Source of the DNA: Marinobacter halotolerans
GTDB taxonomy: Bacteria > Pseudomonadota > Gammaproteobacteria > Pseudomonadales > Oleiphilaceae
NCBI RefSeq assembly: GCF_008795985.1
Contig: NZ_VMHP01000001.1
Location: forward strand, 1,984,001-2,048,000
Direction: 5' to 3'
Length of the DNA stretch: 64,000 bases
Under the pieces are notes generated by a model that saw nothing but the letters and a program-made list of their open reading frames with translations, was not told the DNA's origin and did no database searches. This document shows, one piece after another, positions 17,562 to 30,353 of the stretch. A program made the translations under genes and the position numbers. Position 1 is the stretch's first letter; each line of letters opens with the position of its first letter.

Positions 17562-19715
17562 ATGTCCCTGAATGATCCGGCTGCACATCGCAATGCAATG
17601 CCCCTGAAATCCCTGCCGTTCTGGCTGGTGTTCGGGTTGGTTGTTCTCATTCTTGTGATACTGGCAACCGATTCACGACTGATGCGGTATGAGATCAATC
17701 AGGCCAGAACCGATTCTGTTCAGCGCCTGGGTGCCTACAGAACGTCCCTTCTGGCCACCATTGAACGCCATTTCTATCTGCCCCAGGTGCTGGCGTCTGA
17801 TCCCCGAATTGTCAGTTCTCTGGACAGCCTGCCGGCAACTCCGGTGACGGGCTACAGTCAGGGCTCCGCACTTGTACGGCAGATCAACGAGCAGGCGGAA
17901 TCCGATGAAATCTTTCTGATGGATCGGAGCGGGCAGACCTACTATTCAAGTAACTTTGATGCCGATACCAGTTTTGTCGGTAAAAATTACGGCTTCCGGC
18001 CCTATTTCCGTGACGCCATGGCCGGTGAATCGGGCTTTTATTTTGCCGTCGGCGCAACATCGGGGATTCCAGGGCTTTTTCTGTCGGCGCCTGTGCGTTC
18101 AGACGCCGGTAAGATTCTGGGTGTCGTTGTTATCAAGATCGACCTGGGGAAGCTGGAACAGAGCTGGGCAAATTCCGGCGACTCGGTATGGGTAACGGAC
18201 GAGAACGGAATCATTTTCCTGGCGTCGAACTCAAGGTGGCACTATTACTCTCTACGTCCCATTTCAGAAACCCTCCAGTCCCGACTGACCGAGACTCAGC
18301 AGTATGGTAGAGGGCGCATCGAATCGCTTGATCGGGTGACCCAGTGGCAATCCGAAGACTGGTCGACTTTCGATCTGATGGATTCTGGTGCCCAGATTGT
18401 TTTTGGCTCGGCTATCGATGAGTACCCATGGCGGATGCACGTGCGGGTTCCGCTGGAGCAGATCAGGGCCCGGGTGTTTTCCAAGCAGGTACTGATGGTT
18501 CTGATTTACGGGGTGTTTGCGGTTGGCAGCCTGTTCTATCGCGAGCGCAGGCGACGCACCCAGGCCCAGGCTTCCCTGGTGCGGCTGACGTCTGAGCGCG
18601 AATCACACCAGCGGGCGATTATCCAGAACACCGACGTGGGCCTGCTCAATCTGGACGCCAGGTTCAGGCCGATATTCCTGAACGAACAGGCCCGTTCCCT
18701 GTTTGCGCTGGAAGACCCGGATGATCACCACGCCCCGGCAGAACTGATTGAGCCCTGGGATCCCCACGCTGCCGGAAAAGGGGCCTGCCGGGCCGAGGGT
18801 ATCCGGACTGATGGGAGCCGCTTCCCGGTGATCTACACCTTGAACCGGATATGGGTGGGCGAAAAGGAAGAGTTCATTCTGACCGTACAGGATGTGACGG
18901 AACTGACGGCTGCCCAGCAGGCTCTGCAGAAAATCAACAAAGCGCTGGAACGGAGGGTGCAGGAACGCACGCGCGATCTTGAACAGGCGCAGGCAGCGCT
19001 GGCGCAGAACCAGAAGCTGGCGGCTCTGGGCCGCATGTCGGCGGCTATTGCCCATGAAATCAACCAGCCGATCACGGCACTGTCCAATTTCGTCGCCAGC
19101 AGCCAGGTCCTGCTTGAGCGCAACAAACCGGAAGCCGTCAGCGAAAATCTGGTAAGGATCGAATCCCTGGTTCAGCGGCTTTCGAGGCTGTCCCGGCAAC
19201 TGCGGATCTTCTCCGGTAAACGAAATTCCGGAAGCGCGTTTGTGTCGGTGCATGCACCCATTCATTATGCTTTGGAGCTGCTCAGTGCCCGACTTGATGC
19301 GGAACAGATCAAATGCACCGTGCACCTGGCCGAGGACTATTCCGTTCAGGCCAACGCCATGGTTCTTGAGCAGATTGTGGTAAACCTGCTGAGCAATGCG
19401 ATTGACGCCTTGGCCGGCCAGCCGGCGGCGCGCATAAGCATCAGCGTGAAAGCGCAGGACGACAGTCCCGGTCAGGTGGCGTTGAGCATTGAAGACAACG
19501 GCCATGGCATGTCGGAAGAGCAGCTTGCCCAGGTATTCGAGCCTTTCTTTACCACCAAGCCCATGGGGCAGGGCCTGGGCCTGGGCCTGGCAATCAGCTA
19601 TAGCCTTGCCTGTGACATCGGCGCGGAGTTGACGGTTAGCAGTGAAGCAGGACAGGGGACCTGTTTTACGTTGATACTGCCAATAACAACGACAAACATT
19701 GCGGAGCCGAGTTGA
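17562..19715 (+). CDS. DctB-like sensor histidine kinase
   Basis: 717 residues. A membrane helix (about 18-40), a large periplasmic double-Cache sensor (about 45-300) and a second helix (about 307-325) are followed by a PAS-like segment (about 345-450), a coiled coil, HisKA with the phospho-histidine in AAIAHEINQPITALSNF (about 500) and an ATPase domain (NLLSNAIDAL, EDNGHGM, GLGLGLAIS). It senses an outside organic acid and phosphorylates the DctD-like partner whose gene overlaps its stop codon. Position next to the TAXI-TRAP operon makes that transporter its likely target. Confidence 0.9.
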   Translation: MSLNDPAAHRNAMPLKSLPFWLVFGLVVLILVILATDSRLMRYEINQARTDSVQRLGAYRTSLLATIERHFYLPQVLASDPRIVSSLDSLPATPVTGYSQGSALVRQINEQAESDEIFLMDRSGQTYYSSNFDADTSFVGKNYGFRPYFRDAMAGESGFYFAVGATSGIPGLFLSAPVRSDAGKILGVVVIKIDLGKLEQSWANSGDSVWVTDENGIIFLASNSRWHYYSLRPISETLQSRLTETQQYGRGRIESLDRVTQWQSEDWSTFDLMDSGAQIVFGSAIDEYPWRMHVRVPLEQIRARVFSKQVLMVLIYGVFAVGSLFYRERRRRTQAQASLVRLTSERESHQRAIIQNTDVGLLNLDARFRPIFLNEQARSLFALEDPDDHHAPAELIEPWDPHAAGKGACRAEGIRTDGSRFPVIYTLNRIWVGEKEEFILTVQDVTELTAAQQALQKINKALERRVQERTRDLEQAQAALAQNQKLAALGRMSAAIAHEINQPITALSNFVASSQVLLERNKPEAVSENLVRIESLVQRLSRLSRQLRIFSGKRNSGSAFVSVHAPIHYALELLSARLDAEQIKCTVHLAEDYSVQANAMVLEQIVVNLLSNAIDALAGQPAARISISVKAQDDSPGQVALSIEDNGHGMSEEQLAQVFEPFFTTKPMGQGLGLGLAISYSLACDIGAELTVSSEAGQGTCFTLILPITTTNIAEPS

Positions 19716-21082
19716 TGAATGAGATCACCCATGCCGTGGTTATTGATGATGAGCCGACCGTGCTGGAATCGGTCGCCCAGTGCCTCATGCTGGCGGACAT
19801 TGAAGTGCGCACATTCACCAACGCCCGCGATGCGCTTCCCTTGTTGAACAGTGATTTCCGGGGTGTGGTGGTGAGTGATATCAGGATGCCTGGCATGGAT
19901 GGCATGAGTCTTCTGCAGGCCGTTGACCCGGGTATTCCGGTGATTCTGATCACCGGCCACGGGGGCATCGCCCAGGCGGTAGAGGCAATGAAACTGGGTG
20001 CCTATGACTTCATTGAAAAGCCTTACAAGCAGGACAGGCTGATTGACGTGATCAAACGGGCCTGTCAGCAACGCAAGGTAACCCTTGCCACCCAGCCTCA
20101 GCAGGCGACGGCTGCGAACGATGACTGGCTGGCGTCGATTATCATCGGCGAGTCCGAACCCACGCGTACGCTTCGCCAGCAGGTGCAGGGTCTTGCCCGC
20201 GTTAACGCCGATGTGGTGATTGCCGGCGAGACCGGTACCGGTAAAGAACTTGTTGCCCGTAGCCTGCACGCCCTGAGTATTCGTCGTGAGCATCCCTTTG
20301 TGCCCATTAACGTGGGCGCCATCCCCGAGACCCTGCTTGAAAGCGAGCTGTTCGGGCACGAGGCGGGCGCCTTCACCGGCGCCCAGAAACGCCGGATCGG
20401 GCTGTTCGAAGCCGCCCACCAGGGCACGCTCTTCCTTGATGAGATCGAGAGCATGCCCATGTCTTTCCAGATCAAGCTGCTGCGGGTTCTGCAGGAGCGG
20501 GAGGTGGTGCGGGTCGGGTCCAACACGCCTATTCCCATCAACGTGCGGATTATTTCCGCCACCAAAGAGGACCTCCGGGAAGCGGCCAACGAAGGACGTT
20601 TCCGGGAAGATCTTTACTACCGTCTGATGGTGGCCGATATCCACTTGCCGGCCCTTCGTGACAGGATTGATGACGTGCCTGCCCTGTTCAGCTATTTCCT
20701 GCGGGAAGCGGGCAGGAACAACGGCCTGGAAGTGCCGAAGCTCGACTACGAGGACGTGCTTGCCCTGGAGCTGCACGATTGGCCGGGTAACGTGCGAGAA
20801 CTGAAACACACCGCCGAACGCTATTTGCTGTCACAGAGCATCAGCGGCATTTCGGTCTCGGATCTGATGCGTCTGGGCCTGAGCAACCCGTCGGCAACGC
20901 TTTCAGCGGAGCGGTCCCTGAGTGAACGCATTGATCAGTTTGAGAAAGCGCTGATTTCCGCCGAGCTGACCCACCACAACGGTAACATCAAGGAAGTGAT
21001 GGAAGTACTCGGTCTGCCTAGACGAACCCTGAACGAAAAAATGCAGAAGCACGGGTTAAGGCGAGAAGCCTTTATCAGGTAG
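19715..21082 (+). CDS. DctD-like sigma-54-dependent response regulator
   Basis: 455 residues from ATG 19715, which shares bases with the kinase stop (TGATG). Receiver domain with phospho-acceptor in VVSDIRMPGMDGM; AAA+ domain with Walker A GETGTGKE (about 173) and an intact GAFTGA sigma-54 contact loop (about 225); Fis-type helix-turn-helix at the end (VMEVLGLPRRTLNEKM). It should activate the -24/-12 promoter at 13842 when phosphorylated. All active residues look intact. Confidence 0.92.
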   Translation: MNEITHAVVIDDEPTVLESVAQCLMLADIEVRTFTNARDALPLLNSDFRGVVVSDIRMPGMDGMSLLQAVDPGIPVILITGHGGIAQAVEAMKLGAYDFIEKPYKQDRLIDVIKRACQQRKVTLATQPQQATAANDDWLASIIIGESEPTRTLRQQVQGLARVNADVVIAGETGTGKELVARSLHALSIRREHPFVPINVGAIPETLLESELFGHEAGAFTGAQKRRIGLFEAAHQGTLFLDEIESMPMSFQIKLLRVLQEREVVRVGSNTPIPINVRIISATKEDLREAANEGRFREDLYYRLMVADIHLPALRDRIDDVPALFSYFLREAGRNNGLEVPKLDYEDVLALELHDWPGNVRELKHTAERYLLSQSISGISVSDLMRLGLSNPSATLSAERSLSERIDQFEKALISAELTHHNGNIKEVMEVLGLPRRTLNEKMQKHGLRREAFIR

Positions 21083-21092
21083 CCAGGGCCGG

Positions 21093-23999
21093 TCAGCGGC
21101 GCTCCCGGTTAAGCATTTCCAGGATGATCTCGGATGGCTGCGGTCGGCTGAAAAAGTAGCCCTGGAAGCCTTCGCACCCAAGTGCTTTGAGCGCCTCCCA
21201 CTGCGCTTCTTCTTCTATCCCTTCTGCCACCACAGACAGTTTCAGGCTGTGTGACAGATCCAGTATTGCTTTGACGATGGCATTGCCTTCCTCATCGTGC
21301 AAAATGCTGTCGACGAAGGTCTTGTCGATTTTCAGTTCATCAATGGGAAGCTGACGAAGATAAGACATTGATGAATAGCCTGTGCCGAAATCATCCAGGG
21401 AAAACCGGACGCCGAGCTGCCTGACCAGCTCCATTTGCCGGATGCTGTGAAGAATGTTTTCCGCTACCACCGTTTCGGTGATTTCCAGTATCAGGGCCCG
21501 GGCGGGCAGGCCTGTTTTATTCAGCACCTGCTCAATCTTCTGCGGAAAGTCGCGCATTGCCAGTTGGCTCTGACTGATGTTGACCGATATGGTCCAGTCG
21601 TCGATGGCAAATTGCTGGCGCCAGGCACTCATTCGCTGGCAGGCCTGGTGCAGGACATGATCGCTCATCGGCACGATCAGGTTCTTTCTCTCTGCCAGGT
21701 CAATGAATTGGCCTGGGTTGAGTAAGCCACGCTCAGGGTGGTTCCACCGAACCAGAGCTTCAAAGCCCGTAATTTGCCCCTCCCGATCAATTTTTGGCTG
21801 GAACCAGGGAAGGATTTCGTCGTCCCGGCCCAGGGCAACGCTCAGGTCACCGGTCAAGGTGTGTTCTTCCAGCAGGTTCCGCTCCATCACCTCATCAAAA
21901 ATGCTGAAGTTGTTCTTGCCCTTCCTTTTTGCGTCGTACATGGCGATATCCGCCATGCGCATCAGTTCGGCTGTGGAGTTGGAGGCATTGTTATAAAAAA
22001 CGATGCCAATGCTGGTGGAGACCGGCTGTGCCCCTCCGATGGTTTCGGAGGCATGATAGGCGGCGTTGAGAAGTTGCCGCGCTGTTTCGCTGACTTTCCG
22101 GATGGCTGAACTGCGGTCCTGTTCGGCAGTGTCAAGAACAACCAGAAATTCGTCGCCCCCGAGCCGGGATAAGGAGGTGTTCTCGCCCAGCACCTCCAAG
22201 AAGCGGCTGGAAACCTCAACCAGAAAGTCATCGCCGTGACGATGGCCCAGTGTGTCGTTGATATTTTTGAAATCATCCAGGTCAGAGAGCAAAACGGCAC
22301 CGAAGCAGCCTGACTCTGAGCAGGTACGCATTGACTCCGCCAGTCTCTGTCGGATGAGCCTCCTGTTTGGCAGATTGGTCAACGGGTCGAAGTAAGCCAG
22401 TTGCTCCACCTCTTCCCGGTGTCGATGTTGCTCCGAAATATCCCGGACGATCGCGACGAAGCGTGGAGGCTCTCCTTCCAGAGTCATGTACTGTAAGGCG
22501 ACATCGACCGGAATGGCGTGGCCATCCTTGTGCCTGTGTAGCGTCTGAAAGCTGAGACGAGGAACCTCGCCGCTGACCAGCGGGGAAATCAGCTCCCGGA
22601 ACTTGTCCTCCGGGTAGTCTGGCTTGATATCAAAGGGATGCATTCGCATCAGTTCTTTACGGGAATAGCCCAACTGGTCGATGGCCCCGCGATTAACGTA
22701 AAAGAACTGCAGGTTTTGAGCATCAAACATAAATACGCAATCCAGCGTACCGTCGAGCGTTTGTCTGAAACGCTGAAGACCCGCCTTGGCTTCTTCACTT
22801 TCGGTGATATCGTGAATGGCGGCAACAAGAAGGCGTTCGGAATCGACGGTTGTTTCGGTTACCGCAATCCTCAGCGGAAACTGCGAACCATCTGACCGGA
22901 TACCATGCAGGTTTCTGGCGTTGCCCATGATTTTCCCCGATCCCGCCAGGCCATCAGAATAGGCTTTCATGTGGGAGCCATGATGATCGGCAACGTCCGC
23001 AGGCATTAATTTCTCGATCGACTGACCAATCAGGGTGTCTTCGGGGTATCCGAACAACTCTTCGAGGGCAGGGTTTACAGTGCGGATGCGGCCGTTGATA
23101 TCGGTAGTGACAACGGCATCGTGCAGCGTTTCGAGTATGGTGTGGTTTAGCCTCAGGCTGTTCTCAAACTTTTCCTGGTTGGCTTTCTCGGCACTGATGT
23201 CTGTCTGAATCGCGATAAAACCTTTTCTGGCTCCGCTGCGTGGCTCAAATGGCTGGCATTGAATTCTGATCCAGTAAGGGGTCCCGCTGCGGTGGTAGTT
23301 AATCATTTCGACGGAGAATGATTGCCGCTTTGCAAGCTGATCACCCATGTAAGTTACGATATCGGGGTCGGTCTGCTCACCCTGCAGAAGTTCTCCCGGT
23401 CTTTTGCCCAGCATCTCATGCAGCTTGTAGCCTGATATCTTTTCAAAGCCATGGTTAATCCAGGTAACAAACCCTCTCTCATCGGTTATAACCACGCCAT
23501 TGTTGATCTGTCGCGCGACCTCTGAAAGCAGATCAACCTCATTATTCCTGGTCCTGAGGCGCTGGTTCAGCTCTTCTATGGCTCCCGCTTCAATGTGCAT
23601 CGCTGCCAGCCGGGTTATGCGGGCGATAGCGTGCTCCTGTTTCTCGTCGAGCGCTTTCGGATGTTGATCAAGCGCGATGAGCGACCCCTGGCGTCTGCCA
23701 CGGCTGTCAAACAGGTCAATTGCGGTCAAAAAAGAGGGTTCTGATTCGTTGTTCGGCGGTCCCGTCATCACGGATTCGGCACGCACAATACCACTTTCAG
23801 AAATAGCCTCCGTCTCGGCCGAACGGCTGGTTAAACTCTGATTTTCCTCGAGATAAGGCCTGATCTTTTCATGATCCTCTGGAGGGTAAACAACAGGTTC
23901 CGGAGAGTGGTCTGACAAAACGGCCATCCAGCGATAGCCGCTTGCTTCAGCGGATAAACCGAGGAGGTCAGAAATGGCCTGTCGAACTTTGGGATGCAT
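21093..23999 (-). CDS. Multi-PAS GGDEF-EAL cyclic-di-GMP protein
   Basis: 968 residues, no membrane helix. An N-terminal GAF-like region (1-150) is followed by three PAS domains (about 160-285, 290-405, 410-530), then GGDEF and EAL domains. The GGDEF motif is intact (LSRLGGDEFLVVL) and so is EAL (GFEALVRWNHPERG, with DDFGTGYSS later), so it could both make and degrade c-di-GMP, the balance set by the sensors. PAS-type motifs (WINHGFEKISGYKLHEMLG) may bind a cofactor. It converges with the dctD-like gene ten bases away; the two are probably unrelated. Confidence 0.92.
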   Translation of the reverse strand: MHPKVRQAISDLLGLSAEASGYRWMAVLSDHSPEPVVYPPEDHEKIRPYLEENQSLTSRSAETEAISESGIVRAESVMTGPPNNESEPSFLTAIDLFDSRGRRQGSLIALDQHPKALDEKQEHAIARITRLAAMHIEAGAIEELNQRLRTRNNEVDLLSEVARQINNGVVITDERGFVTWINHGFEKISGYKLHEMLGKRPGELLQGEQTDPDIVTYMGDQLAKRQSFSVEMINYHRSGTPYWIRIQCQPFEPRSGARKGFIAIQTDISAEKANQEKFENSLRLNHTILETLHDAVVTTDINGRIRTVNPALEELFGYPEDTLIGQSIEKLMPADVADHHGSHMKAYSDGLAGSGKIMGNARNLHGIRSDGSQFPLRIAVTETTVDSERLLVAAIHDITESEEAKAGLQRFRQTLDGTLDCVFMFDAQNLQFFYVNRGAIDQLGYSRKELMRMHPFDIKPDYPEDKFRELISPLVSGEVPRLSFQTLHRHKDGHAIPVDVALQYMTLEGEPPRFVAIVRDISEQHRHREEVEQLAYFDPLTNLPNRRLIRQRLAESMRTCSESGCFGAVLLSDLDDFKNINDTLGHRHGDDFLVEVSSRFLEVLGENTSLSRLGGDEFLVVLDTAEQDRSSAIRKVSETARQLLNAAYHASETIGGAQPVSTSIGIVFYNNASNSTAELMRMADIAMYDAKRKGKNNFSIFDEVMERNLLEEHTLTGDLSVALGRDDEILPWFQPKIDREGQITGFEALVRWNHPERGLLNPGQFIDLAERKNLIVPMSDHVLHQACQRMSAWRQQFAIDDWTISVNISQSQLAMRDFPQKIEQVLNKTGLPARALILEITETVVAENILHSIRQMELVRQLGVRFSLDDFGTGYSSMSYLRQLPIDELKIDKTFVDSILHDEEGNAIVKAILDLSHSLKLSVVAEGIEEEAQWEALKALGCEGFQGYFFSRPQPSEIILEMLNRERR

Positions 24000-24100
24000 C
24001 CAATGACACCTGATTGCCAGCGCGAGTTCCGGCCGAACTAAGAGGACAGTTCCGGATCAAGAGTCCGGAACCTTTCCTTATCGACTGGTTCAAGTGTAGT

Positions 24101-27206
<3,106 letters not shown>

Positions 27207-27214
<8 letters not shown>

Positions 27215-28469
27215 TGCCGTCACCTTTTGCCAGGTCGGTGCTTTCGGGAGCCGGCTCTTCGGTATCGCTTTCCAGTCTCAGGCGGGCGCCACTGACCACC
27301 GATGCCAGATCGTTGGTGATCACCTTGTCGCCGGTTTCAAGGCCGGAGCGGACAAAAGCGTAGTCCTCGTTCTGGAATGCGATTTCCACGTCGTGGATTG
27401 CCAGCGTGCGGTCTTTCATCACCCAGACGGTGTTGCTACGGCGCAGCAGGTTCCGGTCCAGCCGCACAACGTCGTCCAGCGGTTTGCCCTGTATCTCTGC
27501 CGTCACAAAGGTGCCGAGAATCAGCGGCGGTTCGCCGGAAGATTTCTCCAGCGCCAGCGGGTCATCTACGGTGATCAGTACCCGGGCCATGCGGGCGTTG
27601 GTATCCAGCTCGCCCACCAGTTGTGTGAGCCGGCCCTGTCGGGTCTGGCCTGTCGGCCATATGGTGTCGTGGGAGAGAGTCACCGCTGCGGCCGGTGAGT
27701 CCGGCTCATTGCTGAAGGTCAGCCAACGCAGCTTTGACAGCGGAACCGCGGCCTCAATCCAGTATTGTGCGGTGCCCACCAGCCGGCCAAGGGATTGGCC
27801 GGAACTGACCTGGGAACCAGGGCTGACGTCACGAGTCAGTACCTGCGCGGCAAAAGGCGCGCGAACCCGGGTGCGGGCCAGAGCTAGTTCGGCCTGCCGC
27901 ACGGCAGCTTTCGCGGCATCGACCTGAGCCCGGGCCTGCTGAAGCTGCGGCTTGCGCAGGATCAGTGCCTCGTTCGCCGCCTTGATGTCTTTCCCAAGCA
28001 ACTGGAATTCCTGCCGGGCCGCCGCTTGTTGTCCCTGTTCCAGGTCCAGATTGGCGCGGGCCTGCTCCAGTTCACTTCGTCTTTGCAGTAAGGCGGCTTC
28101 GTAATCAGCGGGTTCGATCTGCAGCAACTGCTGGCCTTTCTCAACCTGTCGACCAGGGGTAAAAGCGTCCGATTGTTCAATGATCTCACCGTTAACCTGT
28201 GACCCGAGAGTGACCTCTTGCGCCGGCATGACCTGGCCCATAACTTCCACAATGGGGGTGTAGCGGCCACGGCTGACGGTTTCAACGTCCACCAGCATGG
28301 CGGTTTTCCGGGCCAGATCGGAGCGGGTTGCCTTCGGTTCGGTCTTGAAGATCAGCCAAACCAGTGCGACCCCTATCAGCACGATCACCACCGAGACAAT
28401 CACGGTTTTAAACAGGCCCGCTCGGCCACGTTCGGGACGAACTGAGTTTTCATCAGTTGGATGGGTCAT
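27207..28469 (-). CDS. RND efflux pump, periplasmic membrane-fusion protein
   Basis: 420 residues. One N-terminal membrane anchor (about 22-41), then the lipoyl half-motif ([21 protein letters not shown]), a long alpha-hairpin (about 115-205) for docking to the outer-membrane channel, the second lipoyl half, beta-barrel and membrane-proximal parts. HlyD/AcrA family. Translationally coupled on both sides: ATGA overlap with the outer-membrane gene and eight-base overlap with the permease gene. Confidence 0.9.
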
Positions 28470-29869
28470 GCCTGTTCTTGCTCCGTTGTTTCCTGAGTGG
28501 CTTCTGCAGCTTCGATACTTCCGGCCAGTGCTCGGTAAAGGGCGACGCGGGTGGTTAACAGTTGCTGTCGGGTACTGAGGATGGTGCGCTGCAGATCCTG
28601 TTTGTCCTTTAGTGCGGTCAGTACTTCGATATAGCTGACGGCACCGTTCAGGTACTGGCTGCGTAGCTGCTGATAGGTTGAATCCGCCAACTGGATCTGG
28701 TTCTGGAGGCTCTGCAGGCGCTGGCGTTGTTGTCTTTCCCGGACCAGTGCATCTTCGACCTCCTGAATGGCGGTCAGCACGGACTGCCCGTATTGCTGCA
28801 CCCGTTCTTCCAGAACCGCCCGGGACCGGCGGACCTCGGCCCGCAGTGCGCCGCCGTCAATCAGAGGCACCAGCATGTTGCCCGCCAGGGTTGTCAGCCA
28901 GTTATCGAACAGCTCACTGGCACTATCGGCACGGGAGCTGACCGACGCCTCGATGGAAAATCTCGGGAAACGGTCAGTGATGGCCGCGGCAAGCTCCTCG
29001 TCGGCCGCCTGAACCTGCAGCCACGACTGCCTGAGGTCCGGCCGCCGTTGCACCAGTTCGGCGGGCACGCCGGTGTCCGGCAAAGGTGGCAGGGCGGGCA
29101 GCGCTGCATCCTGTGGCAGGTTATTCCGCACCGGTGACCGGCCCAAAAGGACCGACAGTTGATGTTTCAGTACGTCAGTGTCTCCCTCAATGGTGCTCAA
29201 GCGTTCCCGGGAGGCACTGACAAGCTGTCTCTGGCGGAGTACATCGGCGCTGCTACTCTGTCCTGTTGCAAACCGGGATTCGATAACCGTAAGTACGTTC
29301 TGGTTGGTTTCCAGCTGGGTTTCAGCCAGTTGACGCTGGGCCCGCTGCGCCACCAGCTGGAACCAGGTGTTGGCGATTTCCCCGCTGAGCGTCACGGCAG
29401 CGGCCTGATAGTCGGCCAGCGTTGCGGAAGCGCGCAGGGCTTCGGCTTCGCTCAAGGATTGAACACGGCCCCACAGGTCCAGCTCATAGCTTGCAGTGAG
29501 TCCGGCGCTGAACGCGGTGGCGTCAACCGTTTCGGATTCCTGTCGTTCAACCCCGGCCGTGGCGTCCAGGTTTGGGAACAGTGCGGCGCTTTGCCGATCC
29601 GCCACGGCCCGGGCCTGGCGCAGCCGCTGGTAGCTGGCTTTCAGGCTCAGGTTGCTGTCCAGAGCCTGCTGAACCAGCTGATTTAACTGCTCATCCTGAA
29701 AGGACTGCCACCAGGCCTGATCAATAGCTGGTCGGCCTGTGTCGGAAAAGGCAGACGGAAGTTCCACCGGCGGGGGCGGCGCTTCCTGCCGGCTGGCGCA
29801 GCCGACAAGTAGGAGCAGCGCAGCGGCAGGCAGAAGCCGGGTGAAGGATTGGACGATCGGTTCGATCAT
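28466..29869 (-). CDS. RND efflux pump, outer-membrane lipoprotein (NodT/OprM family)
   Basis: 467 residues. The signal peptide ends in LLLVGCAS, a lipobox with lipidated Cys. Two repeats of the TolC/OprM fold follow, with the QAWWQSFQDEQLNQLV opening typical of NodT-family proteins. It forms the exit duct of the tripartite pump. First gene of the operon, so the promoter lies in the 29870-30090 stretch. A Glu/Thr/Gln-rich tail follows the last helix. Confidence 0.9.
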   Translation of the reverse strand: MIEPIVQSFTRLLPAAALLLLVGCASRQEAPPPPVELPSAFSDTGRPAIDQAWWQSFQDEQLNQLVQQALDSNLSLKASYQRLRQARAVADRQSAALFPNLDATAGVERQESETVDATAFSAGLTASYELDLWGRVQSLSEAEALRASATLADYQAAAVTLSGEIANTWFQLVAQRAQRQLAETQLETNQNVLTVIESRFATGQSSSADVLRQRQLVSASRERLSTIEGDTDVLKHQLSVLLGRSPVRNNLPQDAALPALPPLPDTGVPAELVQRRPDLRQSWLQVQAADEELAAAITDRFPRFSIEASVSSRADSASELFDNWLTTLAGNMLVPLIDGGALRAEVRRSRAVLEERVQQYGQSVLTAIQEVEDALVRERQQRQRLQSLQNQIQLADSTYQQLRSQYLNGAVSYIEVLTALKDKQDLQRTILSTRQQLLTTRVALYRALAGSIEAAEATQETTEQEQA

Positions 29870-30097
29870 GAATAATCGGTTTCCGTCTTTGTAAGGCGTC
29901 TTGTATAACCAGTGCAGGTAGATGAGAACATACCATTTACAGACCGTAGCGGATTACCCCGGGCCATGAGATTGGCAGGATTTACACGATTTTGACAAAC
30001 CTCCGGAAATGAGCGGCCTTTGTAGATTCTGGTTTCGATAGACTGAAAATTTTGCTACCTTGCAACTTCGTCGGTGCTGCTTGCCAGTGCCGTCATG

Positions 30098-30306
30098 CTA
30101 GCGGGAGAGACTGGTTCGCATCACAGCGAGACCGGCGCCGAAGGAGCAACTGCCCCGGAAACTCTCAGGCAAAAGGACCGCTGGCATGAAGACTTTCCGA
30201 AGAGCTGCCGATAATTGCGTCATTCGGCACACCGAAGGAGCAAGCCGCCGGTTTCACTGAAACGGCGTGTGAATCTCTCAGGTCCATAGACGGAAGGGGT
30301 GCTTTC
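30098..30306 (+). promoter_or_regulatory. Tandem glycine riboswitch
   Basis: Two glycine aptamers in series. The first contains GGGAGAGACTGG, CGCCGAAGGAGCAACTGCCC and ACTCTCAGGCAAAAGGACCG; the second repeats CACCGAAGGAGCAAGCCGCC and AATCTCTCAGGTCCATAGAC. The doubled CCGAAGGAGCAA and CTCTCAGG core motifs with a short linker are characteristic of the gcvT/glycine class. It ends about 50 bases before the DadA-like start. The remaining stretch 29870-30090 shows no gene and probably holds promoters for both sides. Confidence 0.92.
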
Positions 30307-30353
30307 TACCGATTCGCGTAGAGAGGAAACCCTGGGCGCCTATGGAGCATGTT

